Positions 35,701 through 47,022 of a stretch of 64,000 bases of DNA are shown here, piece by piece. This DNA comes from Apostichopus japonicus. Lineage: Eukaryota; Echinodermata; Holothuroidea; Aspidochirotida; Stichopodidae. Location of the stretch: assembly GCF_037975245.1 (NCBI RefSeq), contig NC_092561.1, positions 14,851,001 to 14,915,000 of the forward strand, in the 5' to 3' direction. The notes under the pieces were generated by a model, which worked only from the letters and a program-made list of their open reading frames with translations, made no database searches and was not told the origin of the DNA. Every line of letters begins with the position of its first letter. Positions within the stretch are counted from its first letter, which is position 1. Made by a program: the position numbers and the translations under genes.

Positions 35701-38700
35701 AGAAATACAAGAAACTCGTATCTAATTAGAAATGCAAATTTTGACTGTTACATTAACATATAACTTTTTTAGTAAATAGTCTATGTAGCCTTCAAGCAGA
35801 TAGCTATACTCAGTTGCTTACTTGCTCAACCAGTGTGAATTTAAGATTGTGAAGTGATGGCCAGTGGTACAAATGTATCGAGAAAAAAAAGTTGACGGGG
35901 ACTTTAAAAGGCGGTCCCGGGAGCAGGAATGGGAGAGATTTCACACCCCTGCCTCTTTACCCTCTGAACAATTATTGAAAATAGAAGGCTAGAAGTAAGC
36001 CGGTATTCATCCATGTTTAACACGGATAGGTTCTCAAATAAGCTACTGTAAAGCTTCCTGATCCTTGGGTAACTAAACTAAACTAATAATTAGCCAGAGT
36101 GAATACTGTTATGCTCGAAAAATAACAGGGTATTAAAGTCGTCGCAACCCCCGCCCGTACCCACAACGCCCCTGGTAGCTTTCCTTTACCTAATTCCGTA
36201 AACGAGACGCTTGGACGTTTCTGAACAGATGGTTGGGCTAGAGTTACCCACGAAAGAGGGAAAGGGGGAGGGAGGTGGGGTTAGTGCGACCGTGTGAGTA
36301 GTTCGAAGTTTTTCAGCCCTTTCTTTGCGCTTTTATATGTGCCCCTCACAGTCTGATGATATAATAAATAATATTAAACTTATCATAGATTATATTATTG
36401 ATTATTTTCATTGATCATCAAAGTTTATTACATATCATATGTTTTGTCCCCGGAGAAATTACTCTACCACTCAATCCTCCCCACCGTTACCATAATGCTG
36501 TACTACGAATACATGTTTGTATTTCTCCTTAAGGGAAAATTTGCTTATTTCAACGTTAAGGAGAAATACAAGAAACTCGTATCTAATTAGAAATGCAAAT
36601 TTTGACTGTTACATTAACATATAACTTTTTTAGTAAATAGTCTATGTAGCCTTCAAGCAGATAGCTATACTCAGTTGCTTACTTGCTCAACCAATGTGAA
36701 TTTAAGATTGTAAAGTGATGGCCAGTGGTACAAATGTATCGAGAAAAAAAAGTTGACGGGGACTTTAAAAGGCGGTCCCGGGAGCAAGAATGGGAGAGAT
36801 TTCACACCCCTGCCTCTTTACCCTCTGAACAATTATTGAAAATAGAAGGCTAGAAGTAAGCCGGTATTCATCCATGTTTAACACTGATAGGTTCTCAAAT
36901 AAGCTACTGTAAAGCTTCCTGATCCTTGGGTAACTAAACTAAACTAATAATTAGCCAGAGTGAATACTGTTATGCTCGAAAACTAACAGGGTATTAAAGT
37001 CGTCGCAACCCCCGCCCCTACCCACAACGCCCCTGGTAGCTTTCCTTTACCTAATTCCGTAAACGAGACGCTTGGACGTTTCTGAACAGATGGTTGGGCT
37101 AGAGTTACCCACGAAAGAGGGAAAGGGGGAGGGAGGTGGGGTTAGTGCGACCGTGTGAGTAGTTCGAAGTTTTTCAGCCCTTTCTTTGCGCTTTTATATG
37201 TGCCCCTCACAGTCTGATGATATAATAAATAATATTAAACTTATCATAGATTATATTATTGATTATTTTCATTGATCATCAAAGTTTATTACATATCGTA
37301 TGTTTTGTCCCCGGAGAAATTACTCTACCACTCAATCCTCCCCACCGTTACCATAATGCTGTACTACGAATACATGTTTGTATTTCTCCTTAAGGGAAAA
37401 TTTGCTTATTTCAACGTTAAGGAGAAATACAAGAAACTCGTATCTAATTAGAAATGCAAATTTTGACTGTTACATTAACATATAGCTTTTGTAGTAAATA
37501 GTCTATGTAGCCTTCAAGCAGATAGCTATACTCAGTTGCCTACTTGCTCAACCAGTGTGAATTTAAGTTTGTGAAGTGAGGGCCAGTGGTACAAATGTAT
37601 CGAAAAAAGTTGACGGGGACTTTAAAAGGCGGTCCCGGGGGCAGGAATGGGAGAGATTTCACACCCCTGCCTCTTTACCCTCTGAACAATTATTGCAAAT
37701 TGAAGGCTTGAAGTAAGCCGGTGTTCATCCATGATTTAACACGGATAGGTTCTCAAATAAGCTACTGTAAAGCTTCCTGATCCTTGGGTAACTAAACTAA
37801 ACTAATAATTAGCCAGAGTGAATACTGTTATGCTCGAAAACTAACAGGGTATTAAAGTCGTCGCAACCCCCGCCCCTACCCACAACGCCCCTGGTAGCTT
37901 CCGTTTACCTAATTCCGTAAACGAGACGCTTGGACGTTTCTGAACAGATGGTTGGGCTAGAGTTACCCACGAAAGAGGGAAAGGGGGAGGGAGGTGGGGT
38001 TAGTGCGACCGTGTGAGTAGTTCGAAGTTTTTCAGCCCTTTCTTTGCGCTTTTATATGTGCCCCTCACAGTCTGATGATATAATAAATAATATTAAACTT
38101 ATCATAGATTATATTATTGATTATTTTCATTGATCATCAAAGTTTATTACATATCATATGTTTTGTCCCCGGAGAAATTACTCTACCACTCAATCCTCCC
38201 CACCGTTACCATAATGCTGTACTACGAATACATGTTTGTATTTCTCCTTAAGGGAAAATTTGCTTATTTCAACGTTAATGAGAAATACAAGAAACTCGTA
38301 TCTAATTAGAAATGCAAATTTTGACTGTTACATTAACATATAGCTTTTGTAGTAAATAGTCTATGTAGCCTTCAAGCAGATAGCTATACTCAGTTGCCTA
38401 CTTGCTCAACCAGTGTGAATTTAAGTTTGTGAAGTGAGGGCCAGTGGTACAAATGTATCGAAAAAAGTTGACGGGGACTTTAAAAGGCGGTCCCGGGAGC
38501 AGGAATGGGAGAGATTTCACACCCCTGCCTCTTTACCCTCTGAACAATTATCGAAAATAGAAGGCTTGAAGTAAGCCGGTGTTCATCCATGATCTAGCAC
38601 GGATAGGTTCTCAAATAAGCTACTGTAAAGCTTCCTGATCCTTGGGTAACTAAACTAAACTAATAATTAGCCAGAGTGAATACTGTTATGCTCGAAAACT

Positions 38701-40013
38701 AATAGGGTATTAAAGTCGTCGCAACCCCCGCCCCTACCCACAACGCCCCTGGTAGCTTTCGTTTACCTAATTCCGTAAACGAGACGCTTGGACGTTTCTG
38801 AACAGATGGTTGGGCTAGAGTTACCCACGAAAGAGGGAAAGGGGGAGGGAGGTGGGGTTAGTGCGACCGTGTGAGTAGTTCGAAGTTTTTCAGCCCTTTC
38901 TTTGCGCTTTTATATGTGCCCCTCACAGTCTGATGATATAATAAATAATATTAAACTTATCATAGATTATATTATTGATTATTTTCATTGATCATCAAAG
39001 TATATTATATATCATATGTTTTGTCCCCGGAGAAATTACTCTACCACTCAATCCTCCCCACCGTTATCATAATGCTGTACTACGAATACATGTTTGTATT
39101 TCTCCTTAAGGGAAAATTTGCTTATTTCAACGTTAAGGAGAAATACAAGAAACTTGTATCTAATTAGAAATGCAAATTTTGACTGTTACATTAACATATA
39201 GCTTTTGTAGTAAATAGTCCATGTAGCCTTCAAGCAGATAGCTATACTCAGTTGCTTACTTGCTCAACCAGTGTGAATTTAAGATTGTGAAGTGAGGGCC
39301 AGTGGTACAAATGTATCGAAAAAAGTTGACGGGGACTTTAAAAGGCGGTCCCGGGAGCAGGAATGGGAGAGAATTCACACCCCTGCCTCTTTACCCTCTG
39401 AACAATTATCGAAAATAGAAGGCTTGAAGTAAGCCGGTGTTCATCCATGATCTAGCACGGATAGGTTCTCAAATAAGCTACTGTAAAGCTTCCTGATCCT
39501 TTGGTAACTAAACTAAACTAATAATTAGCCAGAGTGAATACTGTTATGCTCGAAAACTAATAGGGTATTAAAGTCGTCGCAACCCCCGCCCCTACCCACA
39601 ACGCCCCTGGTAGCTTTCCTTCACCGATTTTCGTATACGAGATGCTTGAACGTTTCTGAACAGATGGTTGGGCTAGAGTTCCCAATGAAAGAGGGAAAGG
39701 GGGAGGGGTTTGGGGTAAGTGCGACCGTGTAGATAGTTCGAAGTTTTTCAGCCCTTTTATTGCGCTTTTATATGAACCCCTTACATTCCTGATGTTATAG
39801 TAAATAATATTAAACTTATCATAGTTTATATTATTGATTATTTTCATTTTATCATCAAATTTTCTTACATATCATATGTTTTGTCCCCGGAGAAATTACT
39901 CTACCACTCAATCCTCCCACCGTTATCATAATTCTGTACTACGAATACATGTTTGTATTTCTCCTTAAAGGAAAATTTGCTTATTTCAACGTTAAGGAGA
40001 AATACAAGAAACT
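29734..40013. repeat. Satellite array, 12 tandem units of ~858 bp
   Basis: The marker CCTCACAGTCTGATG falls at 30331, 31185, 32043, 32905, 33764, 34622, 35483, 36344, 37205, 38063 and 38921, with a diverged copy near 39779. Spacings are 854-862 bp. Units are highly similar; the last unit is the most diverged. Each unit contains: a TATA-like TTTAAAAGGCGG beside TCCCGGGAGC; a C-tract cluster (CCCCCGCCCCTACCC and CGCCCC); a G-tract cluster (GGGAAAGGGGGAGGGAGG then GGGG); an AT-rich segment with TGATGATATAATAAATAAT; and a 16-bp hairpin TTGTATTTCTCCTTAA with a 23-base loop. No open frame exceeds about 96 codons and none is family-like. No 5S, snRNA, tRNA or histone sequence was recognised. Function unknown. 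Confidence 0.98.
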
Positions 40014-40055
40014 GTTAAGGAGAAATACAAAATACTGTTAAGGAGAAATACAAAC
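39991..40055. repeat. Three 23-bp repeats at the array's right edge
   Basis: GTTAAGGAGAAATACAA starts at 39991, 40014 and 40037. It is the right arm of the unit hairpin, present once per normal unit but triplicated at the array end. Confidence 0.9.
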
Positions 40056-40304
40056 TTTTCCCCCTAATCCTCATTAGTAGGAAAAATACGTTCGGGGGAA
40101 ATTTTTAAAGGTCCAAAAAAGGTATATCCTAAGATCTTATTAATTTAATCTCAAAAGACATGTAGCACATTAGAGCACATCATGACAAGTATTTCATGAA
40201 AATTTAGATATTAAAATATAATTTATTTCCATGTTATTCGTGTTTTCCCTCAATTTCCCCTTATGGTTCACTTTTTTCCATTTCCCCCTATGGGTCAAAC
40301 CAGT

Positions 40305-40306
<2 letters not shown>
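40056..40306. other. Right flank of array; CCCCCTA/GGGGGAAA-rich
   Basis: AT-rich, with TTTCCCCCTAATC, CGGGGGAAATTTT and TTTCCCCCTATGGG. The flavour matches 3600-3870 near another (TA)n tract; whether it is the same repeat family needs alignment. No gene. Confidence 0.45.

Positions 40307-40387
<81 letters not shown>
40307..40387. repeat. (TA)n microsatellite
   Basis: 81 bp of uninterrupted TA. Confidence 0.97.
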
Positions 40388-40390
<3 letters not shown>

Positions 40391-41124
40391 AAGTAATTCC
40401 TGTAAAAGAGCGCTTTTTGTGGAAAGAAATATTTCCGTCTGTCATATCATTTCCAATTTTTCGATATCAAGATCCTCAATTGTAATGTGTTCTTTGGTTG
40501 ATGATTATTTCATGTAGGCAGAAAACGATCTGGAACAGCAAAGATGTGACCCTGTGTTTACATGATGTTATACAGACTAAATGAGTTAGATTTGTTTCAA
40601 GTGTGAGATCATTGAATGCTGTTCACATTTTGGGATGAAAAAACGCACTTCTGTTGTTATTCTGCCAGGAAGATTTGTTCAAATAACAGTTCATTAAGAA
40701 AGTTAACCCTTTTCAGCAAAAAGGAAACATGAATTGTACTCGTTAGGTGCAGTCTCAAATTCCAAACGTTCATTGAACAGCATTGTCTAAGGGAGCTATC
40801 AAAATTGACTCAGGGCAGGAAGTGTTTTGGGTCATTGTTTTCAAAGATAAGGGCAGAACATGCTTTAGCCACCCACCACATTGAAAAAGCGGAGGGGTGG
40901 AGGGGGGGGGGGAGCAGCGGTCCGTCTGCCCATGTTAATACGCATGTGAACCCGGTATTGCCTACTGACCTATACAACTCAACGAGTTGCTTTAAATCGT
41001 GACGTAAACCACACGACAAACATAGATGGGTGTTTACAAGCCTGTGTCATTGTTAACAATAGGCCTACGGTTAGCTAGATAATTTGAATACCGTAGGACA
41101 ATACGTGTGAATATCGCAGTTACA
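40388..41124. other. No gene seen
   Basis: Spacer with a G-rich run near 40889-40915. Overlapping opposed frames at 40805-41019 show no domain. TAGGCCTA at 41060. Confidence 0.5.
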
Positions 41125-41180
41125 GAATAATAGCTTCCGAAACCGGTCGTGAAGTGGAATTTTTCTGGTATGTTATTCTT
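41125..41180 (+). repeat. Repeat with hammerhead-like GAAACCGGTCGTGAAG
   Basis: CGAAACCGGTCGTGAAGTGG then AATTTTTCTGGTATGTT is shared, on the opposite strand, with 63940-63990. GAAAC-CG-GTC followed by GTGAAG resembles the second half of the tiny hammerhead ribozymes found in retroelement terminal repeats. In this copy the preceding CTGATGA box and stem II are not visible, so it would be inactive. Confidence 0.35.
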
Positions 41181-41760
41181 TGATTTACTATAATAATAAT
41201 AATAATAAGTGCAATTCCCCAGTGGGGGAAAGGTTAGATTGCCATAGTACTGATGTTATGAACAACAATACTATCATGTATTTTAATGCCATTCGGGCTA
41301 GCACCATCTCTCAGCATATCTATAAAATGTATTTACATCGTTTACCAAAAGTTACGACTGCAAGAGAGAAGTGGAGTTGCTCCTTAAGACTGGGACAGTT
41401 TTTTTTTAAGAATCCATATTACACGGTATTAGATGCAAAGCTCCAATACTTTCAGTTTAAATTTTTACACCGTATTATTGCATTGTTTGATCTGTAACAG
41501 GAAACCGAGAATATCGAGCATCTATTTTGGGACTGTTATTTTACTGGGTCTATCATATTAGACGTAGAGAATCGGTTTTTTTAATCACATAGAGTATTAT
41601 ATTTATGATTGTAAGCGAAATAAGAACTTACCAAATATTTGCGATTTTTTTTCTATAAATTTAAGTTTGCAATTTAAGTGTAAGAAAGATAAAGCAAGTT
41701 ATATTCAATTAAAACATGCATTTTCTGAACGCACTTTTTTGGCCAAAGTTATATAGATCT
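41181..41760 (+). pseudogene. Non-LTR retrotransposon 3' fragment
   Basis: One frame gives AREKWSCSLRLGQFFFKNPY, then DAKLQYFQFKFLHRIIALFD, an in-frame TAA at 41495, then QETENIEHLFWDCYFTG. The spacing 'D-x-K-L-x-x-F-Q-F-K-x-L-H-R-I ... E-x-x-x-H-L-F-W-x-C' is the Zn-knuckle-like C-terminus seen in LINE reverse-transcriptase proteins. The expected CxxC part just before QETE is missing, so there is a deletion as well as a stop. It ends at a hexamer tail. 5'-truncated. Confidence 0.7.
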
Positions 41761-41761
41761 G

Positions 41762-41900
41762 AAAATAAAAATCTAAATCTTAATCTAAATCTAAATCTTA
41801 ATCTAAATCTAAATCTATATCTTAATCAAAATCTCAATCACAATCTTAATCTCAATCTCATTCTAAATCTCAATTTTAATCTCAATCTCAAATCTAAATG
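41762..41900. repeat. (AATCTA/AATCTT)n hexamer repeat, LINE tail
   Basis: About 23 copies of a 6-bp unit (AAATCT/TAATCT/CAATCT) directly after the LINE fragment. It is likely the retrotransposon's 3' repeat tail. The Asn-Leu frame across it is not a gene. Confidence 0.9.
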
Positions 41901-42399
41901 GCGGTTCCGGGATGAACAGCCTCAAAACTGTCGATGTGTGTAGCCATAGGAGAACAATTTGATTTGGGTGTGGGGGGGGGGGGTGGCTGTAACGACTTGT
42001 GCGATAAATATAACCTAAAATTTTTCGAGCGCTCCGCGCGCGTTCAACATGTTAATGTCAATATCATATAAGCAAGCATAGGTTATTAGATCGTATGCCA
42101 TCGTGTACCGTTCGGTCCCCCCCCCCCCCCGCCTCCTACGCCTATGTGTGTAGTGTTCGGTTTCGGAATATCTGGTACTATTTAATTTCCTTCAACCAAG
42201 TTTTATAATATCCGTTATAAGAGGGTTTAATATTTGTACACCAATAAATTAACTGTGTCTGAATTTTCGAAAATTTTGACCGGTCTGTTAGGGGATGAAG
42301 GATGTTTCTATATGTTTGTCCATAGATGACATTTTTTGCAACATCATGGGTATGTTTTGAAGTGAATTTTCAAATTCTGTACAAATAATGGGCTGAAAA
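41901..42399. other. No gene seen; poly-G and poly-C runs
   Basis: G-run at about 41971-41983 and C-run at about 42117-42130, with a GCTCCGCGCGCG patch between. Nothing coding. Confidence 0.5.
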
Positions 42400-43868
42400 C
42401 CTTGAAAGAGGTTATGAAATGGAAAAAAAAATCTTTCTCATCGTATTTTGTATACTCGTAGCTTTCCATTGATACCCAATTTGTGTCAAACGAAGCTTGC
42501 ATCCTCGAGGAATAAACAATCAAAAATTCGAGGGTGATAAAAACTTTCGAAAAATTGTTGTATTTACAGTAATGCGGCGTGACGTCAGTCGAGGGACTCA
42601 GCTCACTTCCGAGACGCTATGTTTACATTCTTAAACGTCTGAGAACACACAACATTACACTGTTGCAGCGCTCCGTAGTAATTTAGATTTGGTGTTTTGT
42701 TTTTACGTAAATTTATCTCGTTACTGTTAAATATGCCGAGCCGATATGTGGTATCAGGTTGCTCCTCCACAAGTAAATACGGATTTCTACTGCAAGCTTT
42801 TCCAAAAGATGACAGAAATCGAAGAATTTGAACACGACTCGCTCAAAACACGTACTACACATACACAAAGTTATGAGTGCCTGTGGGCCTATACTATTGC
42901 CAAATTACTTGTTATGACCATAGCCTAGGCCTCCTTGATACAGCAAATGACGATTTTTTGTTGGTTACCTAATATTTTGCACAAAACTTAAAGCCAGTTG
43001 GTTTTAGAACAATCAATTCTAGATCTGCAAGTTTTCTTTTGTGGTAAAACTGGCGTTATGTTGTGATTTTACGTAACAGTTGGATGATACAATTACACGG
43101 GCTAGCCTGTTATACAACGTCTATTAGTTAGGTCTAGGGCCATGTTACCAGTACTACTCTAGGGTTGCACTGTAACAGAATGTCACATTTTCCTTGCACT
43201 GTAAGACACAAAATTCTATAAGCTTCGCTACGAAGTTAAGTAGCAGGATCATCGACATTCGAGATAATTTAAATCATATGAAGGTCTTAATAACGGTGGT
43301 TTTGTTTATGCTCAACCGACCAGTTTCGGTTCAGGGTCGTCCAACCGTTCTGCTCGGGGACTTCGCACGGCAGCGACGCGTCTCGGCCATCGGGATCGTT
43401 TTACAATTCTTCTGCAAGGGGCTCAATTGAGAGGGAAAAACACCGATATTGTCTTCATCACCCTCAAAACTATTTCCTCCTCTTCTTCCTCGAGAAAATA
43501 ATTTTAGTCAAAGCTTACGAATGTCCTGAGAGGTGAAGTCCTATTTCCTCGAAATCGGAAGATTCGGGAGAAGACAATTGATGAGAAGCGTGTTGTGGTT
43601 ACATGTTGTAAACTGTATGACGCCGTATCGGTAAACAGCGGGGAGTCGGCTTTGGCTGAAATGGTTCCTTTGATGACGTCGGATGAACTGTGGTGGACAG
43701 CTTTGCTTTTTTTTACGAGTGGCAGCTCGAGAGGTCTCTAGGGAAAATTTGACAGAGAATTTCTGGCGTTTGAAGCCGTATTTACGGAAAGTTGCGCATG
43801 GGTGGTGTTGTAGTAATGTAGATAAACCATTCCAAGACATAAAAATTTTTCATTTCATAACCTCTTGA
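42400..43868 (+). mobile_element. THAP-domain DNA transposon remnant
   Basis: The ends are inverted: TTGAAAGAGGTTATGAAATG near 42400 and its near reverse complement CATTTCATAACCTCTTGAAA near 43847-43867. The 1.47-kb interior holds a perfect CRE (TGACGTCA, 42580-42587), and 145 bp later a THAP-type start at 42733. THAP domains are found in P-element and Kolobok transposases. No catalytic domain remains and no clear target duplication was seen, so the superfamily is open. A 76-codon open stretch at 43194-43430 and opposed frames at 43541-43868 are unassigned. Confidence 0.55.
42733..42831 (+). pseudogene. THAP domain N-terminus, stop at conserved Trp
   Basis: ATG at 42733 gives MPSRYVVSGCSSTSKYGF, LLQAFPKDDRNRRI then TGA (42829). 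THAP domains begin M-P-x-x-C/Y-x-x-x-x-C with a following F-P-x-D and R-x-x-W. Here the second Cys of the zinc site and F-P-K-D are visible. The TGA falls where the invariant Trp (TGG) is expected, with TRLAQNT continuing after it. The first zinc Cys is Tyr. The gene is therefore broken. It lies inside the element at 42400-43868. Confidence 0.55.
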
Positions 43869-45079
43869 AAAGTTGGGCTGTCGGGTATTGTGGCCGTGAC
43901 GTAGAATTACCTACAAAAGCAATGATCCACAGGACATGCGACGAGGTCGAACATGATTTGTGACTGAAGAAAATCTTCAATAAGTTTATGGATGAAAAAA
44001 AAAAACTATTGGGAAATACTTGGTTCTCAGGCAAAAGTGTACATCTGGTTGGTCATTTTCAAGCCCGAGAAGTGCCATTTCCGGGGATCTGGGGGGTATA
44101 AAAACCAAAAACTTTATTGTACGCTGCGCGCCAACTGATGGTGGCGCTCCGCTTAGATAGTAATTCGCGCCCCCCGGTATATAAAATCCTGGATACGACC
44201 TTGATATATATATATATATATATTTATATATATGATCGATTCCTTCACCCCCTCCCCCCCGCCCCCCCCCCAATAAAAAACGACACTAAATAGTACTGCA
44301 ATATAAGCTCTTTGAAGGATAAAGTGTGACTCAAGCTGTGAATCATTGCGGGAAGGAAGATTGGACTGATCCATTCTGTTGTGGGAGGTTTCTTTATATT
44401 GCTGTGACGCAAACTATTGCATTCACTATGTTTATAAAAATTTTGGTGACTTAAACTACCAATTAATGTGCTTTTAAACTGAATGTGAGTTCTAAACGGT
44501 ACAGCAACAAAAAAAACAAAAAAATACACACAAACGATTAAACCGTGCGTAGTACCCTATACTAGCGCTACCACGCGGGCGTCTACAATAGCCTCTCTCG
44601 AGGTTGGGCAAGAAGGTCGATATCTTCTAACGATGACTCTCATTTGTTACCTCTAGGTCCGATTGAAAACTTTAACCAATCACAATAATTTTTAATATGT
44701 ACAGAATCTGTCACTCATTTGTAATGCATATTCAATTTAGACAAAGGGGGGGGGGGCAGTGTTATAGATACACAATTGCCAGACGGCGCTACATGTAAGT
44801 TGCCATGTGTGTTTTACGTGTGATTTTTGGTTTTCAAAAGTTACGTAGCTCTACACTTTTAACCCCTAAAGTCCGATTGTGCCATGCTAAACAGAAACTA
44901 GAAAACAACTGAAATATGAAGAGATTTATTCCACCTTTCTAAAGATGTTTTAGACAAAGTGTAATGAAATGAGGAAAGAACTGTTATCGGTGAAGAAAAA
45001 CATGGCCTAACAGTAACGGCGGTGCGGGAAGTAACTGTTGTGACTTTCCGCCGCTGCATAAGGAAGAGCGCTAGGGAAT

Positions 45080-45124
<45 letters not shown>

Positions 45125-46382
45125 ATGGGATGGTAGGGACCAAGGGGTGGTTAATGAGGAAACAAGTGACAGTGGGTGGATATGATTTATGGTCAAGAGA
45201 GGAAAAACGGGGTGGCGAAAGCGTGAATGAAATGACTTAGTGAAAGCAATTAAATTGCTCTCTGACCCTGCATTTTAGTTTGTAGTAGACACAACGGTCT
45301 TAACCAAATATTCCAAAACATACCGGTGTGGATTTTTTTTTGGCCAGTGACGTACTTACCTGTCTCCTCATAACCAAAGCATTCACGTTCTACCATGCCT
45401 AGAATAAACTGGTAACCCTTTTAACACTGTGCTCATTCCTTCCCCTGATCCCTTCCTCTCCCAAAATGACCTCCACTCAGAGGCAAGACTCACTAACTCT
45501 ACTTATACTCGTACACCAAAGTACCCCATAGATCATACCCGTTGTACCCATATACCCATATAAACAATATATGCGATATATACAATCTACGTAATGTAAA
45601 CAGTATACCCAATATGAATAATATGCACAATAAACAATGCAATACGACTCAACAACATATCGCTGACCTGACACAATCTGCAGTCTACCCAACTAAATGT
45701 GTCAATTGTGTTCTCTACATGATAGTACTGTTTGTAAACACTTCTCAACCCCTCATATTGATCGAACCACTTTAAAACTAAGGTTCAAAATATGACACAT
45801 TAGGTTGATAACCGAGTCAAACTGTTGAACTCACCAATATTAATTTGGTTGATCATCTGAGTCTAAATCGATTGTGACCCTGTCCTCCAATGTGAGCTGG
45901 TTCCACGGAAAGAGTCAAAAGTGACCACTTATCCGTCCGGGTGTCCCACCCCCTCGAGGGGAGGGCGGCGGCAATGGAAACACGTAAGCTCGTCACTCCC
46001 TGTCTCTCTCCCTGTCTCTCACCAAATCAATCGCAAACGATCTGATCACCTCTGCCAGCCACCTTGACAACGTGTCTTTTGACGCCACCGAGAGTGGTGC
46101 CCGTGTTAACATAAACAAACACGTGATCGTCCACCGGAGACTCTCTGTTCTCTTCAAATACCATTGCATTGCCCTGACTGGTCACACCATAGTTTATCTT
46201 CGGCAATAGAAAACATATTCTGCGTTCCAGGATTAAATATCCCGGGAGAAGAGCTAAAACCTGGCGTTTAGCTACAACAAGCCGGACCTGGAACTAGTCT
46301 AATCAAATGGTTTTCGAACAGATATGATAAACGACAACGCATGTAAACAACTCCTCCTTGCTCATGCCACTGCAATGAGAAA
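43869..46382. other. No gene seen; element end and (TA)n tracts
   Basis: Holds a small element end (CGCCCCCCGGTATATAAAAT, about 44168) running into (TA)n at 44204-44233, poly-C near 44256-44271, a G-run at about 44748, and (TA)n at 45082-45121. A GC-richer stretch at 45930-46300 (CCCTCGAGGGGAGGGCGGCGG) might be a promoter region but has no supported exon. Confidence 0.5.
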
Positions 46383-46599
46383 CTAGGTTTTCTTTATTAG
46401 CGCCCCAAAGTGGCCGAATACAGGTTGTTTGTAAAGGCTCGAAGTACTGCTGACAAGCCCCACGATGGCCCTAGCCGCCTGACCCTCGGTCATTCGTTGG
46501 CCATTCCCCGAGGAGATGGGATATAGATCTGTTGCTGCCTGAGCCCGAACTGAGTAGGCTCCCGCTCCAGTTGCAGCTGCCTCCCGCTCCACTTCCCGC
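46383..46599 (-). other. Possible minus-strand exon, unrecognised
   Basis: A minus-strand frame runs from the microsatellite into a non-repetitive, protein-like segment (SSGNGQRMTEGQAARAIVGL, then VSSTSSLYKQPVFGHFG), stopping at 46383. The composition is GC-richer than the surroundings and differs from the simple repeat. No family, start or splice site is established; it could be a chance frame. Confidence 0.2.

Positions 46600-47022
<423 letters not shown>

Noticed and set aside
29734-40013. Satellite unit as Helitron, 5S, snRNA or spliced-leader cluster
   Set aside because: A hairpin followed by CTAA was noted, but no TC start at a junction. No 5S or snRNA core sequence, Sm site or splice donor exon was found.
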